Of a stretch of DNA of 64,000 nucleotides, positions 11,126 to 21,635 are shown piece after piece. Origin of the DNA: Euphorbia lathyris. Lineage: Eukaryota > Streptophyta > Magnoliopsida > Malpighiales > Euphorbiaceae. Positions within the stretch are counted from its first letter, which is position 1, and each line of letters starts with the position of its first letter. Location of the stretch: contig NC_088913.1 in NCBI RefSeq assembly GCF_963576675.1, positions 78,429,001 through 78,493,000 on the forward strand, read 5' to 3'. The translations under genes and the position numbers were made by a program. Under the pieces are notes generated by a model. It was not told where the DNA came from, made no database searches, and worked only from the letters and a program-made list of their open reading frames with translations.

Positions 11126-11656
11126 ATGGGTGACAAATTGATGTTGAGCATCAAGAGGGTTCCTACTGTTGTATCTAATTTCCAGAAAGAGGAGGCGGAA
11201 GAGGTTGCTCACCGGAGTGATGGATGTGGCCGCAATTGCCTTTGAAATTGTTGCATTCAAGGTATTTGTTGAAATGCTCTTATTGCTTTTAGATGTGATT
11301 TTGATAGGCTATTCTCTGGATTTTCATGAATTGTGCTTTATATTTGGGATCATGTTTGTTTGGCTCCATGGATACAGGGGCAAGACTCCTTTTATAGGCT
11401 TTCAAGAAATCGTACAAGTCTGTTAGCGAAAAGAAGGCATTTGGTCATGGGAGCGAGCCTCCCGTTCCATTCCTTGACTCACTCCTTCTCGAAGAGGTAT
11501 AAGAAATTCAAACCAGAATTTTTTGAGTTTCAGTCTCTATTAATTGTTGAAATCGTGATTTTTGGGGCTTAAATTCTGCTTTGGTTTTGTTCTTAGTGGG
11601 AGGATCGCATGCAGAAAGGGCTCTTTCGATATGATGTCACTACCTGCGAAACCAAG
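11126..11656 (+). pseudogene. VTC2: 5' fragment of GDP-L-galactose phosphorylase (ascorbate biosynthesis)
   Basis: Three exons with good GT/AG borders: 11126-11261, 11378-11496 and 11597-11656. They encode the N-terminus of VTC2, the enzyme of the first committed step of the Smirnoff-Wheeler vitamin C pathway. Readable words are LSIKRVPTVVSNFQKEEAEE, GCGRNCL, PVPFLDSLLLEE and WEDRMQKGLFRYDVTTCETK. Two in-frame stops are present: TGA at 11243-11245 (codon 40, in the Cys-rich segment) and TAG at 11395-11397, where the family has tyrosine. The catalytic HIT-type region is absent. The fragment stops in an intron and is followed by an unrelated gene fragment, as expected of transposon-captured sequence. 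Confidence 0.85.
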
Positions 11657-12105
11657 GTGCACATCCGGCCTGCTTATAAACTTCAATTATATCACCAAAT
11701 ATCAGTCTGTGTAGCATGAATCATCTTGAATAGAGCTAGTAAAAAGTAGCTTCTAAAACTTAATACTCTAAACCTGGCAGTTCATCTGAAGTGATGGGAG
11801 TTATATTCACTTCATAAATCCTCTTTTTGTGTGCTTGTGACATGGTAGAGACATATAGCTTAGATGCGTGCAAGTTTTAGTCCAACAATTATGTTGCTCA
11901 TTAGTGACATTAGAAGCTGCTCACTCAAACTGCATATGGAGCCTCATTGCAATGCGATAGAATGTGTTTGCCCCCTCAAAGCCTGGCAATGTAGCCTAGA
12001 CACTCAATGGGCACATTAGTTATAACTTATATAATGTACTGGAGATTTTGTTCAGCTAGCAAAAAAAAGAGTATAAATTAATTCCTTTTATCATTTTCCA
12101 TATAG
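11657..12105 (+). other. Intronic or junction sequence between two captured gene fragments
   Basis: No ORF or repeat is recognised. The VTC2 intron-3 donor is at 11657 and the WDR70 acceptor AG is at 12104-12105, so the two captured introns must join somewhere here. Confidence 0.5.
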
Positions 12106-12487
12106 GTCATTAAACCAAAGCTTGCTAGGCCTGGAAGAATTCCAGTTACCACATGTGTATGGGATTGTGAAGGAAAAAGCATTGCTGGTGGCATTGGAGA
12201 TGGATCTATACATGTAAATTCTCCCTTACGTCCTGATAACTTGAAATCCTGTCTATACAGGGTTTAAGCAGTTCTCTGATATAGGGGTCTTTGCATTATA
12301 CTGGCAGATTATCATATTCTGCACTGAAATATCTTCCAGTTTGCTATAGTTGCTTTTACTCCACGTTACTCTGTCAAGTTCTAGTTAATTTCCGTTTGCA
12401 GTTGTGGAATCTCAAATCTGGCTGGGGAAGCAGGCCGGATGTGCACCTTGAGAAAGCTCATTCTGATGATATTACTGGTCTTAAATT
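12106..12487 (+). pseudogene. Two-exon internal fragment of a WDR70-like WD40 protein
   Basis: Exon 12106-12213 follows a polypyrimidine tract and AG, and ends at GT. It encodes KPKLARPGRIPVTTCVWD and AGGIGDGSIH. The next exon, from 12402 after TTGCAG, encodes WNLKSGWGSRPDVHLEKAHS and DDITGLKF. These are consecutive blades of the WD40 propeller of plant WDR70 (gastrulation-defective homologue), with the usual intron between them. No start, no downstream blades and no stop are present. SIRE-C is inserted 34 bp further on. The orientation is the same as the VTC2 and phosphatase fragments. Confidence 0.75.
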
Positions 12488-12521
12488 TTATATTTTTTTA
12501 TACAGTTTGAATGGAGTGTGT

Positions 12522-13360
12522 TGTTGGTCCCTAGTAATTAGTTCTAAGGGGGGGGGGTTAGGAACTAATTTAACTTTTTCGCGTTCAATTCTGAGATGAC
12601 AAGAAGTTATTTTAGGAGTTTCTTAACTCAGCTTTTGGTCAACTTGGTGAGATATGTTTTAAGACAGCTTTAGTCAGATGTTGACTAAAGGTATTTTCTT
12701 GTAAGTTAGGAATTGACACTCTTGGAGGTCCGCTTCTAACTCAGCACCACTTATTTACTCAAGGTCAGTTTTGGCAATTTATATGCTGAGTAAATAAAGC
12801 AAACAACACATGCAATATAAGAGAGAGTTTAGAGATTAGTCAGTATCACTTATCCTGGTTCGGCCTCTCTGCCTACGTCCAGTCCCCAGAGTCCTCCGGG
12901 CTTTTTGAATCAAATACTGAGCTCTTTAACGGTAGAGCACAAACCAATTACAAGGCAGTTGAATATGCAAGAGTACCTTCCTCTATTCGTCTACTCAACT
13001 CCTACTAAGTGCTACAACCCAGCACCTAGATTTCTCTACCACTGAATGCTTACAACCAAGCACTCAGCTTAACACTCTCAATATTCCTATTGATCACAAA
13101 CTTGTTCTTTTTCAACTAAAGAACACTTTAGATGATTAAAAAACAATCAATCTAGCATTTACACAGAGAATGAAAAGTTGGTGTAAGATCTTTTTGTATT
13201 TGAGTGCTTTCAAGATTTTCTCTCTTTGTATTTTTCTTTTGATGCTTCGGTAGTTATCCAAGGTTCTTCATTGTCCTTTTATAGAAGGAAAACTGCAGAT
13301 TTGGATCGTTTGAATTGTTGTTACCGTTAACACCAAAACGGCTCTTTTGGGGGACAGATT
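12522..13360 (-). repeat. 3' LTR of SIRE-C, first part
   Basis: Begins TGTTGGTCCC at 12522 and is closely similar to the SIRE-A LTR. It breaks at 13360 after AGATT, where element B is inserted. The remainder of this LTR resumes after 24950. Confidence 0.92.
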
Positions 13361-14820
13361 TGTTGGTCCCTAGTAATTAGTTCCAATGGGGGGTTAGGAA
13401 CTAATATAACTTTTTTTTGCGTTTTGATTATGCTGACCTGAAGTTATTTTAGGAGTTAGTCAGCTCAGCTTTTGGTCAGCACGGCTGATTGTATAATAAG
13501 GCAGTTTTAGTACGATGCTGACTAAAACTGCTTTACTTGTGAGTTGGGAATTGACACTGTTGTGGTCAGCTTCCAGCTCAGCACTCAGATTTACTCAGTT
13601 TCAGTTTTAGCAATTTATAAGCTGAGTAAATATAACTAACAATACATGCACATACATATATATATATTGAGAGAGAGTTCAGAAGTTACTCAGCACGACT
13701 TATCCTGGTTCGGCCTCTCTGCCTACGTCCAGTCCCCAGTTCCTCCTGGGATTTTCAATCCAATACTGAGCTCTTTCAAGGTAGAGCACAAAACCCTTTA
13801 CAAGGCAGTGAGTATGCAAGAATACGTCCTCTATTCGTCTACTCAACTCCTACTAAGCACTACAACCCAGTACTTAGATTTTTCTACCACTGAATGCGTA
13901 CAAACCAAGCACTCAGTACATACCTCTCGATATTACTATTGATTACACACTTGTTCTTTTTCAGGTAAAGAACACTTTAGATGATTACAGACAATCAATC
14001 TAGCATTTACACAAAGAATAGAAAAGTTGGTGTAAGATCTTTCTTGTTTTTGAGTGCTTTGAATATCTTTCTCTCTTGGATTTTTCTTTTTGTTGCTTCT
14101 GTAGTTGTATCTTATCCAAGAACCACCATTGTCCTTTTATAGATGAATTTCTGGTGATTGAAATCATTTGAGGTGATTTAGCCGTTAAGTCCAAAACGAC
14201 TCTTTTAGCAGACATCTTCTGGTCAGCTTCAGTCTGTTCCGCCATTTCCTTTCTCTGTTTGCTTCAGGCGTCAGATCTTTGTCTTCTTGCATCAGACTTG
14301 TCTTTTGTGTCAGTTGTCTTTTACCAATAATCCATAGACCCATGATTCTTGGAATTAGACTTCTATATTTTCGAGGTTTCAATTATTGGTGCAGAGGATC
14401 GGCAGATTTTGTCTTCTTGTCAACGAATCCTTCATTCTTATTCTGACTGTAACTCAGCTTCGTTCGTTTCTGTCGAATGTACAAGTTTCATGCTGAGGTA
14501 TTTCTTAGTCAGCTCCGTTCTGTATGTTTTCTCAAGAAGGAGTCTTCTGCTTTGGTCAGCTTTGTTCGGGTGATTTAGAAGGAAGCTTATGATGCATGTT
14601 CTACTCTACTCAGCTTCTTTGTTCTCCCATGCTGAGTTCCATTTCACTCAGCTTTGGCTTTATGCTGACTTTTAACCTGTCTTACTTTATATATATATAT
14701 ATTTGCACTCAATATTGAACAAACTCATTAGTACAATTAAATCAAAGCATTTAAATTTAATTGCCTCTTAATCATGGATGATTTTGTCAATTCAAAATCT
14801 TGTGGAAAGGTGTTTCAACA
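13361..14820 (-). repeat. 3' LTR of SIRE-B (1460 bp)
   Basis: TG...CA ends (TGTTGGTCCC...TTTCAACA) flanked by the AGATT duplication on the left and the polypurine tract on the right. It belongs to a different LTR subfamily from A and C, matching them mainly at the ends. It contains a TATATATA tract near 14690 and many TCAGCT/CTCAGC words. Confidence 0.95.
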
Positions 14821-15168
14821 AACTCCCCCATTTTGATGCTGGCAAAATACATAGTTATGGAACTCAGTTATAAGTTACCCCATGATTGATATTTTTGACA
14901 TGACTCCCCCGTAAGATTTGCACATCTTGTCTTAATTCTGAATCGTTTACTCTTAAGATATTTTACTTTGTGGGAATGTAAGTCAGTTTTCAAAAATATG
15001 TTACTCAGTCTATTTCCTCATATATACTGAGTATGCCTTACTTCTTGTTTGTTCAATTTTAGTTTAATCAACTTATATTGAGAAGAGTAGGACTTAGTAT
15101 AGATAAAAAAGGATAAGCACATTTCTGAAAATTGCTATGCTAAGTTCTACACATCTAGTGGACTTTAT
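14821..15168 (-). other. Polypurine tract and 3' untranslated region of SIRE-B
   Basis: The sense strand reads AAAATGGGGGAGTT directly before the LTR: the polypurine primer for plus-strand DNA synthesis. A second purine-rich word, ACGGGGGAGTC, lies about 80 nt upstream (about 14901-14912) and is also kept in copy C near 25590. No coding potential in the rest. Confidence 0.8.
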
Positions 15169-17970
15169 CTACTTCTTCTTCTTTTGATCAGCTTTAGCTA
15201 TTCCTTTGCCTTTATCTTTGCTCATTGAGGCATAATCTGCAGGCTGAGTTCTACTTGTCTCCCCCGTTTTGCCATCATCAGGTTTATACACAAATGTGTC
15301 AGTGCGAGCATGAGCGGAAAGATGAGTTGCGTAGCGCTGGAGTCTCGAAGTACTTTCACGCAGACCGTCAATGATAGGAACACTGTCACACTGGACACGT
15401 GGAGGAACCCGAAGGGAACTGCTGATCATGCTGAGCAGACATTCATGAGATTTGCTCAGCCAGGTGAGGGAACTTGTAAGTTGACCAAAGGATTGGTGAT
15501 ACATTTTAAGCAAGGCAGAGTCGTAGAATATGCGCTGGGAATTATTGATTCTCATCTCCTTCATGATGGGCTTTGAAAAACTTAAGAGTTCGCTGTTGGA
15601 GACTGGGTCAACTTCCATTGGTGTTTTATGAAGGTTGAGCAGACGAACAGCTTCACTCAGTTGATCGATGGTACATTGTGAGGAGGAAGATACTAAGTCA
15701 CGTGTGTGGGTCAGCTCAGCATGAAGCTTGGTAAAGCAATCTTGAAGCTCAGCATTGGTGACTAACTCAGCATTGGTAGATGAACTGGACTTGGCTAATT
15801 CATGAGTGAGCTTGGTGAAGAGCCCTTGGAGGTCAGTAGAAGTAGCATGTCCTGAATTTATTTCAGATAAGTGTTGAACTTTACCTTCAAGGGAGTTCAA
15901 ATAATTGACCATTGTAAGAACCAATTCAGACAGCTTTGTGATGTGATCTTGTCGTGGTTGCTGAGTTTGAATGGAGGTCATTATGCTGATCAGGTCCTTC
16001 AGCCCTTTTATTTCATTCAGAAGCTGAGTGACTGTGGGCAGTTGGGAAGATTCAGGATTGGAATTTGCAGTTTCAGCTTGAGTAGGGTTCAACTCTTGAA
16101 GCAGAGATTGAGCAGAGGCAATGATTCGTCTTCCTGACTCAGTAGCGTTCAAGTAGTCAAACTTGGTCGTGTTTGGGTCGGTGGATGGAATTTGCCCTGG
16201 TGGTGGAGGAGTTTGATGTTGGCCATCTTGATTATCTTGATTGGGGACCGGACTCTGCGGCAAAATGCTGGTAGGAACAGTGTTATCAACATATGGAGAT
16301 GGAGGTGGAGGCATGTTGATCTGTGGATCCTGAGCGGGTGAAATGGAGGCAGTTTCTGTTTCTCCTTCTTGAACAGTTGGATTTGGATTTTCAAAGGACT
16401 TGGCTTGTTCCTCATCCTGAGTAACAGAGGCTTGTTTTTCGTTTTGAGTGGACTCAGGAGCATTTGCAAAATAGGAGAATTGTAACTCAGACAGACCGAA
16501 GAGTTGTTCATGCGGGGTTGAGTCTGCAAGAAGATCAATGATCTGAGCTTTATGAGCTTTCTTTTTGAGTCGTTTGAGTTTCTGTTGCTTCGGAGGAGAG
16601 GGGTCAGCATCATTTCCCAGATCAGTATTAGCTGTCTCCTCATGAGGCTCAGCATGATCCTCGACTTCCACATGTTCAGTTTCTTGCTCTATTCCTTCCT
16701 GAGGCTGCTCCATATCAGCATTTTCTTCATACTCAGCATGAGTCTCTTGCTCAGTATGAGTCTCTTGCTCAGCAGCGGCTTCCTTGTCTTTTTCATGATC
16801 TTGGGTTGATACAACCCAATCTACGGGATCAGCTTCAACTGTTCTTATGGACTCAATTCTCTTCCTCTTCTTCAAAGGAGATTCAGGAGTTTCTTCTTCT
16901 TCTTCTTCATGCCTTTTCTTCTTCTCTGCTGACTCAGCTCCTTCTTTTGCTTTGTCAGTTTTGACCTTTTCTTTAGACATCAATCTTACCTTCCTTGGGA
17001 CATCATGGATGTCTTTGGCACAGGTTTCACTGGCCTTTCTCTTCTTCATCTTCTTCTCTTTAGGTTGCTCAGCAGGAACTTCCACTTCTGTTTCAGGCTC
17101 ATTTTCAGGCTCAACGTTTAACTCAGCATCATCATTAGCAGCTTCTTCATATCCTTTCAGTGGTTGATTGTATGTTAATCCAATCAACAGAGCTGCTGTG
17201 ATTTCAGTCCCTAAGGAGTCAGTTTCGCCTATTGTTTCAACCTGTTTGTCTTCGATGATCTTGGTGACCAAGGAGCCCAGCCTGAGTTTCTTTGCGCTGC
17301 GTTGAAAGGCCCCCACTAAAAAGATGGGCATGTTGAGTGGAGTATAGGTCAACATGTGCCATATGAAGCACTGTTCGAAGTTGGAGGCAGATGAGGCTGA
17401 GGCGAGCTTAGGGAGGATGAAGTTGGTTAGTATATAGTGAGCCATCTTTTGATCTTGCCCCATACATGTGCTTGGTATCTCCCCTTTGTGATCCTTGGGC
17501 TTGCAGAATCTTTTGATTTTGTCAAGGGTTTCTTTGGGGACTTTCTCCTTTGTTGTTCTGAACTCTATGCCCTCGTTTGGCAGGTTTAGCAATGTAGCGA
17601 GGTAGGCAGGGGTTATGGTGATTTTCTGGCCTTTTATTGTGGTCTCCAGGTAGTCAGCATCATCCTCATCGACGCATAAGTTGGAGTAAAATTCTCTGAC
17701 CAGTCTGGGATATACCTTTCCGGCGAGAGAGAATATGCCGGTCCATTTGTTTTGCTTAATCCATTCGCAGAAGGGTTTCTCAGAGGCGATGAAACTTTAA
17801 GAAAACCATCTGCACTTCAATACTTCCAGATTTCCAACCCTTTTGTGCACTTTGATCATATTCCTTTCGATTTGCTTTGAAGACCCAGCTATGTCAGCTT
17901 GAGTGGGTTTGCCAGATGTTTGGCCAGTCTGAGTGGTGAGGTTAGGGATTTCGTTCTTGCCGGAAGCCAT
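15169..17970 (-). pseudogene. ORF3 of SIRE-B (env-position protein) with an early stop
   Basis: The frame starts at ATG 17970 (MASGKNEIPNL) and would give about 933 residues. A TAA at codon 58 (17797-17799) interrupts it, after which the frame stays open to TAG at 15169. The longest piece from a methionine is 807 aa (17592-15169). Residues of about 80-270 form the conserved domain shared with copies A and C (KRFCKPKDHKGEIPSTC, WHMLTYTPLN). Then come a Glu/Lys-rich stretch of about 200 residues, a Pro/Gln-rich linker, and a C-terminal half with predicted coiled-coil character (TESGRRIIASAQSLLQ, SSSQCTIDQLSEAVRLL). The tail is KKKK. SIRE elements carry an env-like ORF in this position; I see no signal peptide or membrane anchor here, so an envelope role is not supported. 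Confidence 0.75.
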
Positions 17971-18497
17971 TGTTATCGAGAGGGGTTTTTAAGATTTAGG
18001 GAGAAGGGGAAGATTTCGATTTCTGGCGATTTGTAAGCGTAAAAACAATGAATGGGGACTCTTTTCGCCATTTATAGACACATCAGTCATTAATGTACTG
18101 GCCGTTCTTATCTTGGGACTCTAATCGACAAGGATTCTGTCATTTATGACAGGTTCGGCGCATGGGTTTTCATCATTACTCGCATTTTCCTAGGTATGAT
18201 TTGTTACACGTGTTATGGTGTATTGGTGCAAGTGGATATTTGCCCGGTTTTCCATAATTCGAACCGTTTGTTATTCTGAGTATTCAATTCTATGATGATG
18301 GATTTCCTATCTCTAAGTGACTCAGTATTCACAACATATGTATATTCACTCAGCATAGGATGATTCCTCAATATATCTATCTACTCAGCACAGAATCTTT
18401 TCTAGGCATTTGTATTAACTCAGCATAGACTATTAGGCTCAATATCTAGTAGTTGGTCAGCATGACAATTACTCAACATTTATTCAACTACTTTAGA
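17971..18497 (-). other. Spacer between pol and ORF3 of SIRE-B
   Basis: Non-coding. The pol-proximal half (about 18270-18490) is rich in ACTCAGCAT-like words, as in copies A and C. Unlike soybean SIRE1, where pol and the env-like ORF are in frame and separated by one UAG, here pol ends in TAA and about 530 nt separate it from ORF3. Confidence 0.65.
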
Positions 18498-21400
18498 TTA
18501 TTGAAGAGGATTAGACATACCAATGGCTTCCCTTAGTGTATTGAATTGTTCACGAGCCAAAGGTTTAGTGAAGATATCTGCAAGCTGTTCATTTGTTGGC
18601 ACATAGGTCAGCTTGATCTCATCCTTTAGTACGTGATCTCTGATGAAGTGATGCCTTATGCTGACATGCTTCATCCTGCTGTGTTGGATAGGATTCTTTG
18701 ATAGATCAATGGCACTCTTATTGTCACATTTGATCTCTATTGTCTTCGTTGTTACTCCATAATCCTCGAGCTGTTGCTTTATCCATAGGACTTGAGCAAC
18801 ACAGCTTCCAGCAGCAACGTACTCAGCTTCAGTTGTAGACAGGGCAACTGATGCTTGCTTCTTGCTAAACCATGATACTAGACAACTTCCAAGAAAATGA
18901 CATCCTCCTGATGTACTTTTGCGTTCTAGCTTGTCTCGTCCATAGTCAGCATCAGTGTATCCAATGAGTGTGAAGTCATTTGAGGCTGGATACCATAAAC
19001 CTGCATCAACTGAGCTCTGCAAATATCTAAAAATTCTTTTTACAGCAATTAGATGAGTTTCCTTGGGGTCAGCTTGATATCTAGCACAATAACATACTGA
19101 GTATTGAATATCAGGTCTACTAGCAGTGAGGTAGAGTAAGGAACCAATCATACCTCTATAGAGTTTGCTATCAACTGACTTACTCTTTTCATCCTTGCAT
19201 AGGACAGTATCAGTACCCATGTGGGTTGATATTTGTTTGCATTCTTCCATGCTGAACTTCTTTAACATTTCCTTAGCGTATTTAGACTGACTAATAAATA
19301 TGCCATTCTTACCTTGCTTTATTTGAAGTCCAAGGAAGAAGCTGAGTTCACCCATCATAGACATTTCGAACTCAGTTTGCATCTGTTTGCTAAACTCTTG
19401 GCATAAAGATTCGTCAGTAGCACCAAATATTATATCATCCACATATATTTGTGCAAGTAAGGTATGTTTCCCCTTTTTCTTAATAAACAAGGTTGTGTCA
19501 GCTTTTCCTCTGACATAATTCCTGGTTAGTAGGAAGTTGGTCAACCTTTCATACCAAGCTCTTGGAGCTTGCTTCAGGCCATACAAGGCCTTTTTAAGTT
19601 TATAAACGTGGTTTGGAAATTTTGGATCTTCAAAACCGGGAGGTTGATTAACATAAACCTCTTCGTTTATAAAACCATTAAGGAATGCGCTTTTGACATC
19701 CATTTGATATAATTTAAAGTTCATGAAACTAGCATATGCACATAATATGCGTATTGCTTCCAACCTAGCAACAGGTGCAAACGTTTCACCATAGTCTATC
19801 CCTTCTTGCTGACTATAGCCTTGAGCTACTAGTCGAGCTTTGTTCCTAATTACATTTCCATGTTCATCTAGTTTGTTTCTAAAAACCCACTTAGTTCCTA
19901 TGGATTTTTGATTCCTAGGTTTCGGTACTAAATCCCATACCTCATTTCTTGTGAATTGATCAAGCTCTTCCTGCATAGCGTTGATCCAATACTCATCATG
20001 CTCAGCATCAGCAAAATTCTTTGGTTCATGAATTGATACGAAGGCAACGTTGCAAAGAAATTTTCTAAGCTGATCTCTAGTCATTACTTTGTTATTTGCA
20101 TCGTCAAGGATGGACTTCTCTGAATGTCCTCTTGGAATTTTTATCTCCTTGGGTAGTGTTGAGTTGTTTGGAACAGGTGTTTCTACAATCTCTGCAGGGA
20201 CAGATTGGTCAGCAAAGGTAATTTCAGTTTCAATTTTACCTTGGCTCAATCCTTGAACTGATGGCTCAGTATGCACATTTTGATCAGCAGACACTGAGTT
20301 GGGTTCTTCCTCTGTATGTTGAGTTATTCTTCCTGCAGGGTCAGTTTCATCGAAGTCTACATGGACTGACTCTTCCACAATTTGGGTTCTTTTATTATAA
20401 ATTCTATATGCTTTACTGTTTGTTGAGTATCCTAGAAAGATCGCTTCGTCAGCTTTGGCATCAAATTTTGCCAGATTATCTTTGGTGTTGAGTATGAAAC
20501 ACTTACACCCAAAGGCACGAAAGTATCCAATATTGGGCTTTCGTCCTTTCCAAAGTTCATAAGGGGTTTTCTTTAGTATAGGTCTTACTAATGCTCTATT
20601 TAATATATAGCAGGCTGTATTGACTGCTTCTCCCCAAAAGTACTTTGGAAGCCTGTTTTCACTCAGCATTGTTCTAGCAATTTCTACTATTGTCCTATTC
20701 TTCCTTTCAACCACTCCATTTTGTTGAGGAGTTCTAGGTGCAGAGAAATTGTGGTCAATGCCATTGGTTTCACAGAATTCATCAAACAATTGGTTTTTGA
20801 ATTCTCCACCATTGTCACTTCTAATGTGAGCTACTCTTAGGTCTTTTTCATTTTCAACCTTTTTGACTAATGTGGTAAATACTTCAAATGTCTCATCCTT
20901 GCTACTTAGCAGGATAACCCAAGTGTACCTAGAGAAATCATCTACAATAACTAAGGAAAATTTCTTACCTCCCAAGCTGAGTGGCTGGATAGGTCCGAAA
21001 AGATCCAAATGTAGTAATTCCAATGGTCTTTTGGTTGAGACAACCTTTTTGCTATGGAATGATTTTTTGATTTGTTTGCCTTGCTGACAAGCATTGCAGA
21101 GTTGATCTTTCTCATACTTTAATTTTGGTAATCCCTCAACTAATTGCTTTCTAGCTATTTTAGCAAGAAGGTCCATGCTGACATGCCCAAGTCTCCTATG
21201 CCATAGCCAGGAGTTATCCTCTTTTGATACTAAGCATATACTCTTTGAAAATTCCTTTTCCAAGTTTAACATGTAAACATTTTCTACACGAGGGGCTGTT
21301 AAAATCAAATCATTTGTTTTTCCCTCGAGTATTTGGCACTTAGTATCATCAAATATAACCTTCCTTCCACTCTTGCAAAGCTGAGCTACGCTTAGAAGAT

Positions 21401-21626
21401 TATACTTGAGACCTTTAACTAAGGAGACTGACTCAATTTTAGGGTTACCTCCGACAGTTCCTGAGCCGACTATCTTGCCCTTTTTGTTGTCTCCAAAGCT
21501 TACACTACCTCCTCGTTTAGGCTCTAGTGTGATGAACTGAGTTTCATCACCTGTCATGTGCCTTGAGCATGCGCTGTCTATATACCAAAGTTTTGATTTC
21601 TCCACGCATGTCAAGCTTACCTGCAT
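18498..21626 (-). CDS. Pol polyprotein of SIRE-B: protease, integrase, reverse transcriptase, RNase H
   Basis: 1042 residues, fully open. Domains in order: aspartic protease core [13 protein letters not shown] at about 13-26; integrase zinc finger from [15 protein letters not shown] (about 140) to CNACQQGKQ; integrase catalytic core with [15 protein letters not shown] and the late Glu in [11 protein letters not shown]; reverse transcriptase from about 555 with [19 protein letters not shown] and the catalytic YVDDIIFG; RNase H with [27 protein letters not shown] and the ending [13 protein letters not shown]. All key acidic residues that I can check are present. It lies in the same frame as gag, after one UAG and two codons, so it is probably made as a Gag-Pol readthrough product. 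The first Met may or may not be used. Confidence 0.95.
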   Translation of the reverse strand: MQVSLTCVEKSKLWYIDSACSRHMTGDETQFITLEPKRGGSVSFGDNKKGKIVGSGTVGGNPKIESVSLVKGLKYNLLSVAQLCKSGRKVIFDDTKCQILEGKTNDLILTAPRVENVYMLNLEKEFSKSICLVSKEDNSWLWHRRLGHVSMDLLAKIARKQLVEGLPKLKYEKDQLCNACQQGKQIKKSFHSKKVVSTKRPLELLHLDLFGPIQPLSLGGKKFSLVIVDDFSRYTWVILLSSKDETFEVFTTLVKKVENEKDLRVAHIRSDNGGEFKNQLFDEFCETNGIDHNFSAPRTPQQNGVVERKNRTIVEIARTMLSENRLPKYFWGEAVNTACYILNRALVRPILKKTPYELWKGRKPNIGYFRAFGCKCFILNTKDNLAKFDAKADEAIFLGYSTNSKAYRIYNKRTQIVEESVHVDFDETDPAGRITQHTEEEPNSVSADQNVHTEPSVQGLSQGKIETEITFADQSVPAEIVETPVPNNSTLPKEIKIPRGHSEKSILDDANNKVMTRDQLRKFLCNVAFVSIHEPKNFADAEHDEYWINAMQEELDQFTRNEVWDLVPKPRNQKSIGTKWVFRNKLDEHGNVIRNKARLVAQGYSQQEGIDYGETFAPVARLEAIRILCAYASFMNFKLYQMDVKSAFLNGFINEEVYVNQPPGFEDPKFPNHVYKLKKALYGLKQAPRAWYERLTNFLLTRNYVRGKADTTLFIKKKGKHTLLAQIYVDDIIFGATDESLCQEFSKQMQTEFEMSMMGELSFFLGLQIKQGKNGIFISQSKYAKEMLKKFSMEECKQISTHMGTDTVLCKDEKSKSVDSKLYRGMIGSLLYLTASRPDIQYSVCYCARYQADPKETHLIAVKRIFRYLQSSVDAGLWYPASNDFTLIGYTDADYGRDKLERKSTSGGCHFLGSCLVSWFSKKQASVALSTTEAEYVAAGSCVAQVLWIKQQLEDYGVTTKTIEIKCDNKSAIDLSKNPIQHSRMKHVSIRHHFIRDHVLKDEIKLTYVPTNEQLADIFTKPLAREQFNTLREAIGMSNPLQ

Positions 21627-21635
21627 TTTAGACTA
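21627..21635 (-). promoter_or_regulatory. In-frame UAG between gag and pol (candidate readthrough site)
   Basis: The sense strand is GAA TAG TCT AAA ATG. Gag ends at the UAG; TCT AAA leads in the same frame to the pol ATG. Copies A (5262-5270) and C (32103-32111) keep the UAG in the same place, with TTT AAA following. Suppression of this codon would give Gag-Pol in a low ratio. The 3' context is not the CARYYA type, so efficiency is uncertain. Confidence 0.6.

Noticed and set aside
10727..11260. 177-codon minus-strand ORF
   Set aside because: It lies antisense to the VTC2 leader and exon 1, which have splice sites and family motifs on the plus strand; the minus product shows no recognisable domain.
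13646..14573. Several ORFs of 65-98 codons, repeated at 23790-24695
   Set aside because: They lie in the two LTRs of SIRE-B and are preserved only because the LTRs are nearly identical.
16149..16673. ORFs overlapping ORF3 in other frames, also at 26965-27441 and 15310-17167 plus strand
   Set aside because: Shadows of the repetitive Glu/Lys- and Ser-rich ORF3 coding sequence; no domain and no independent signals.
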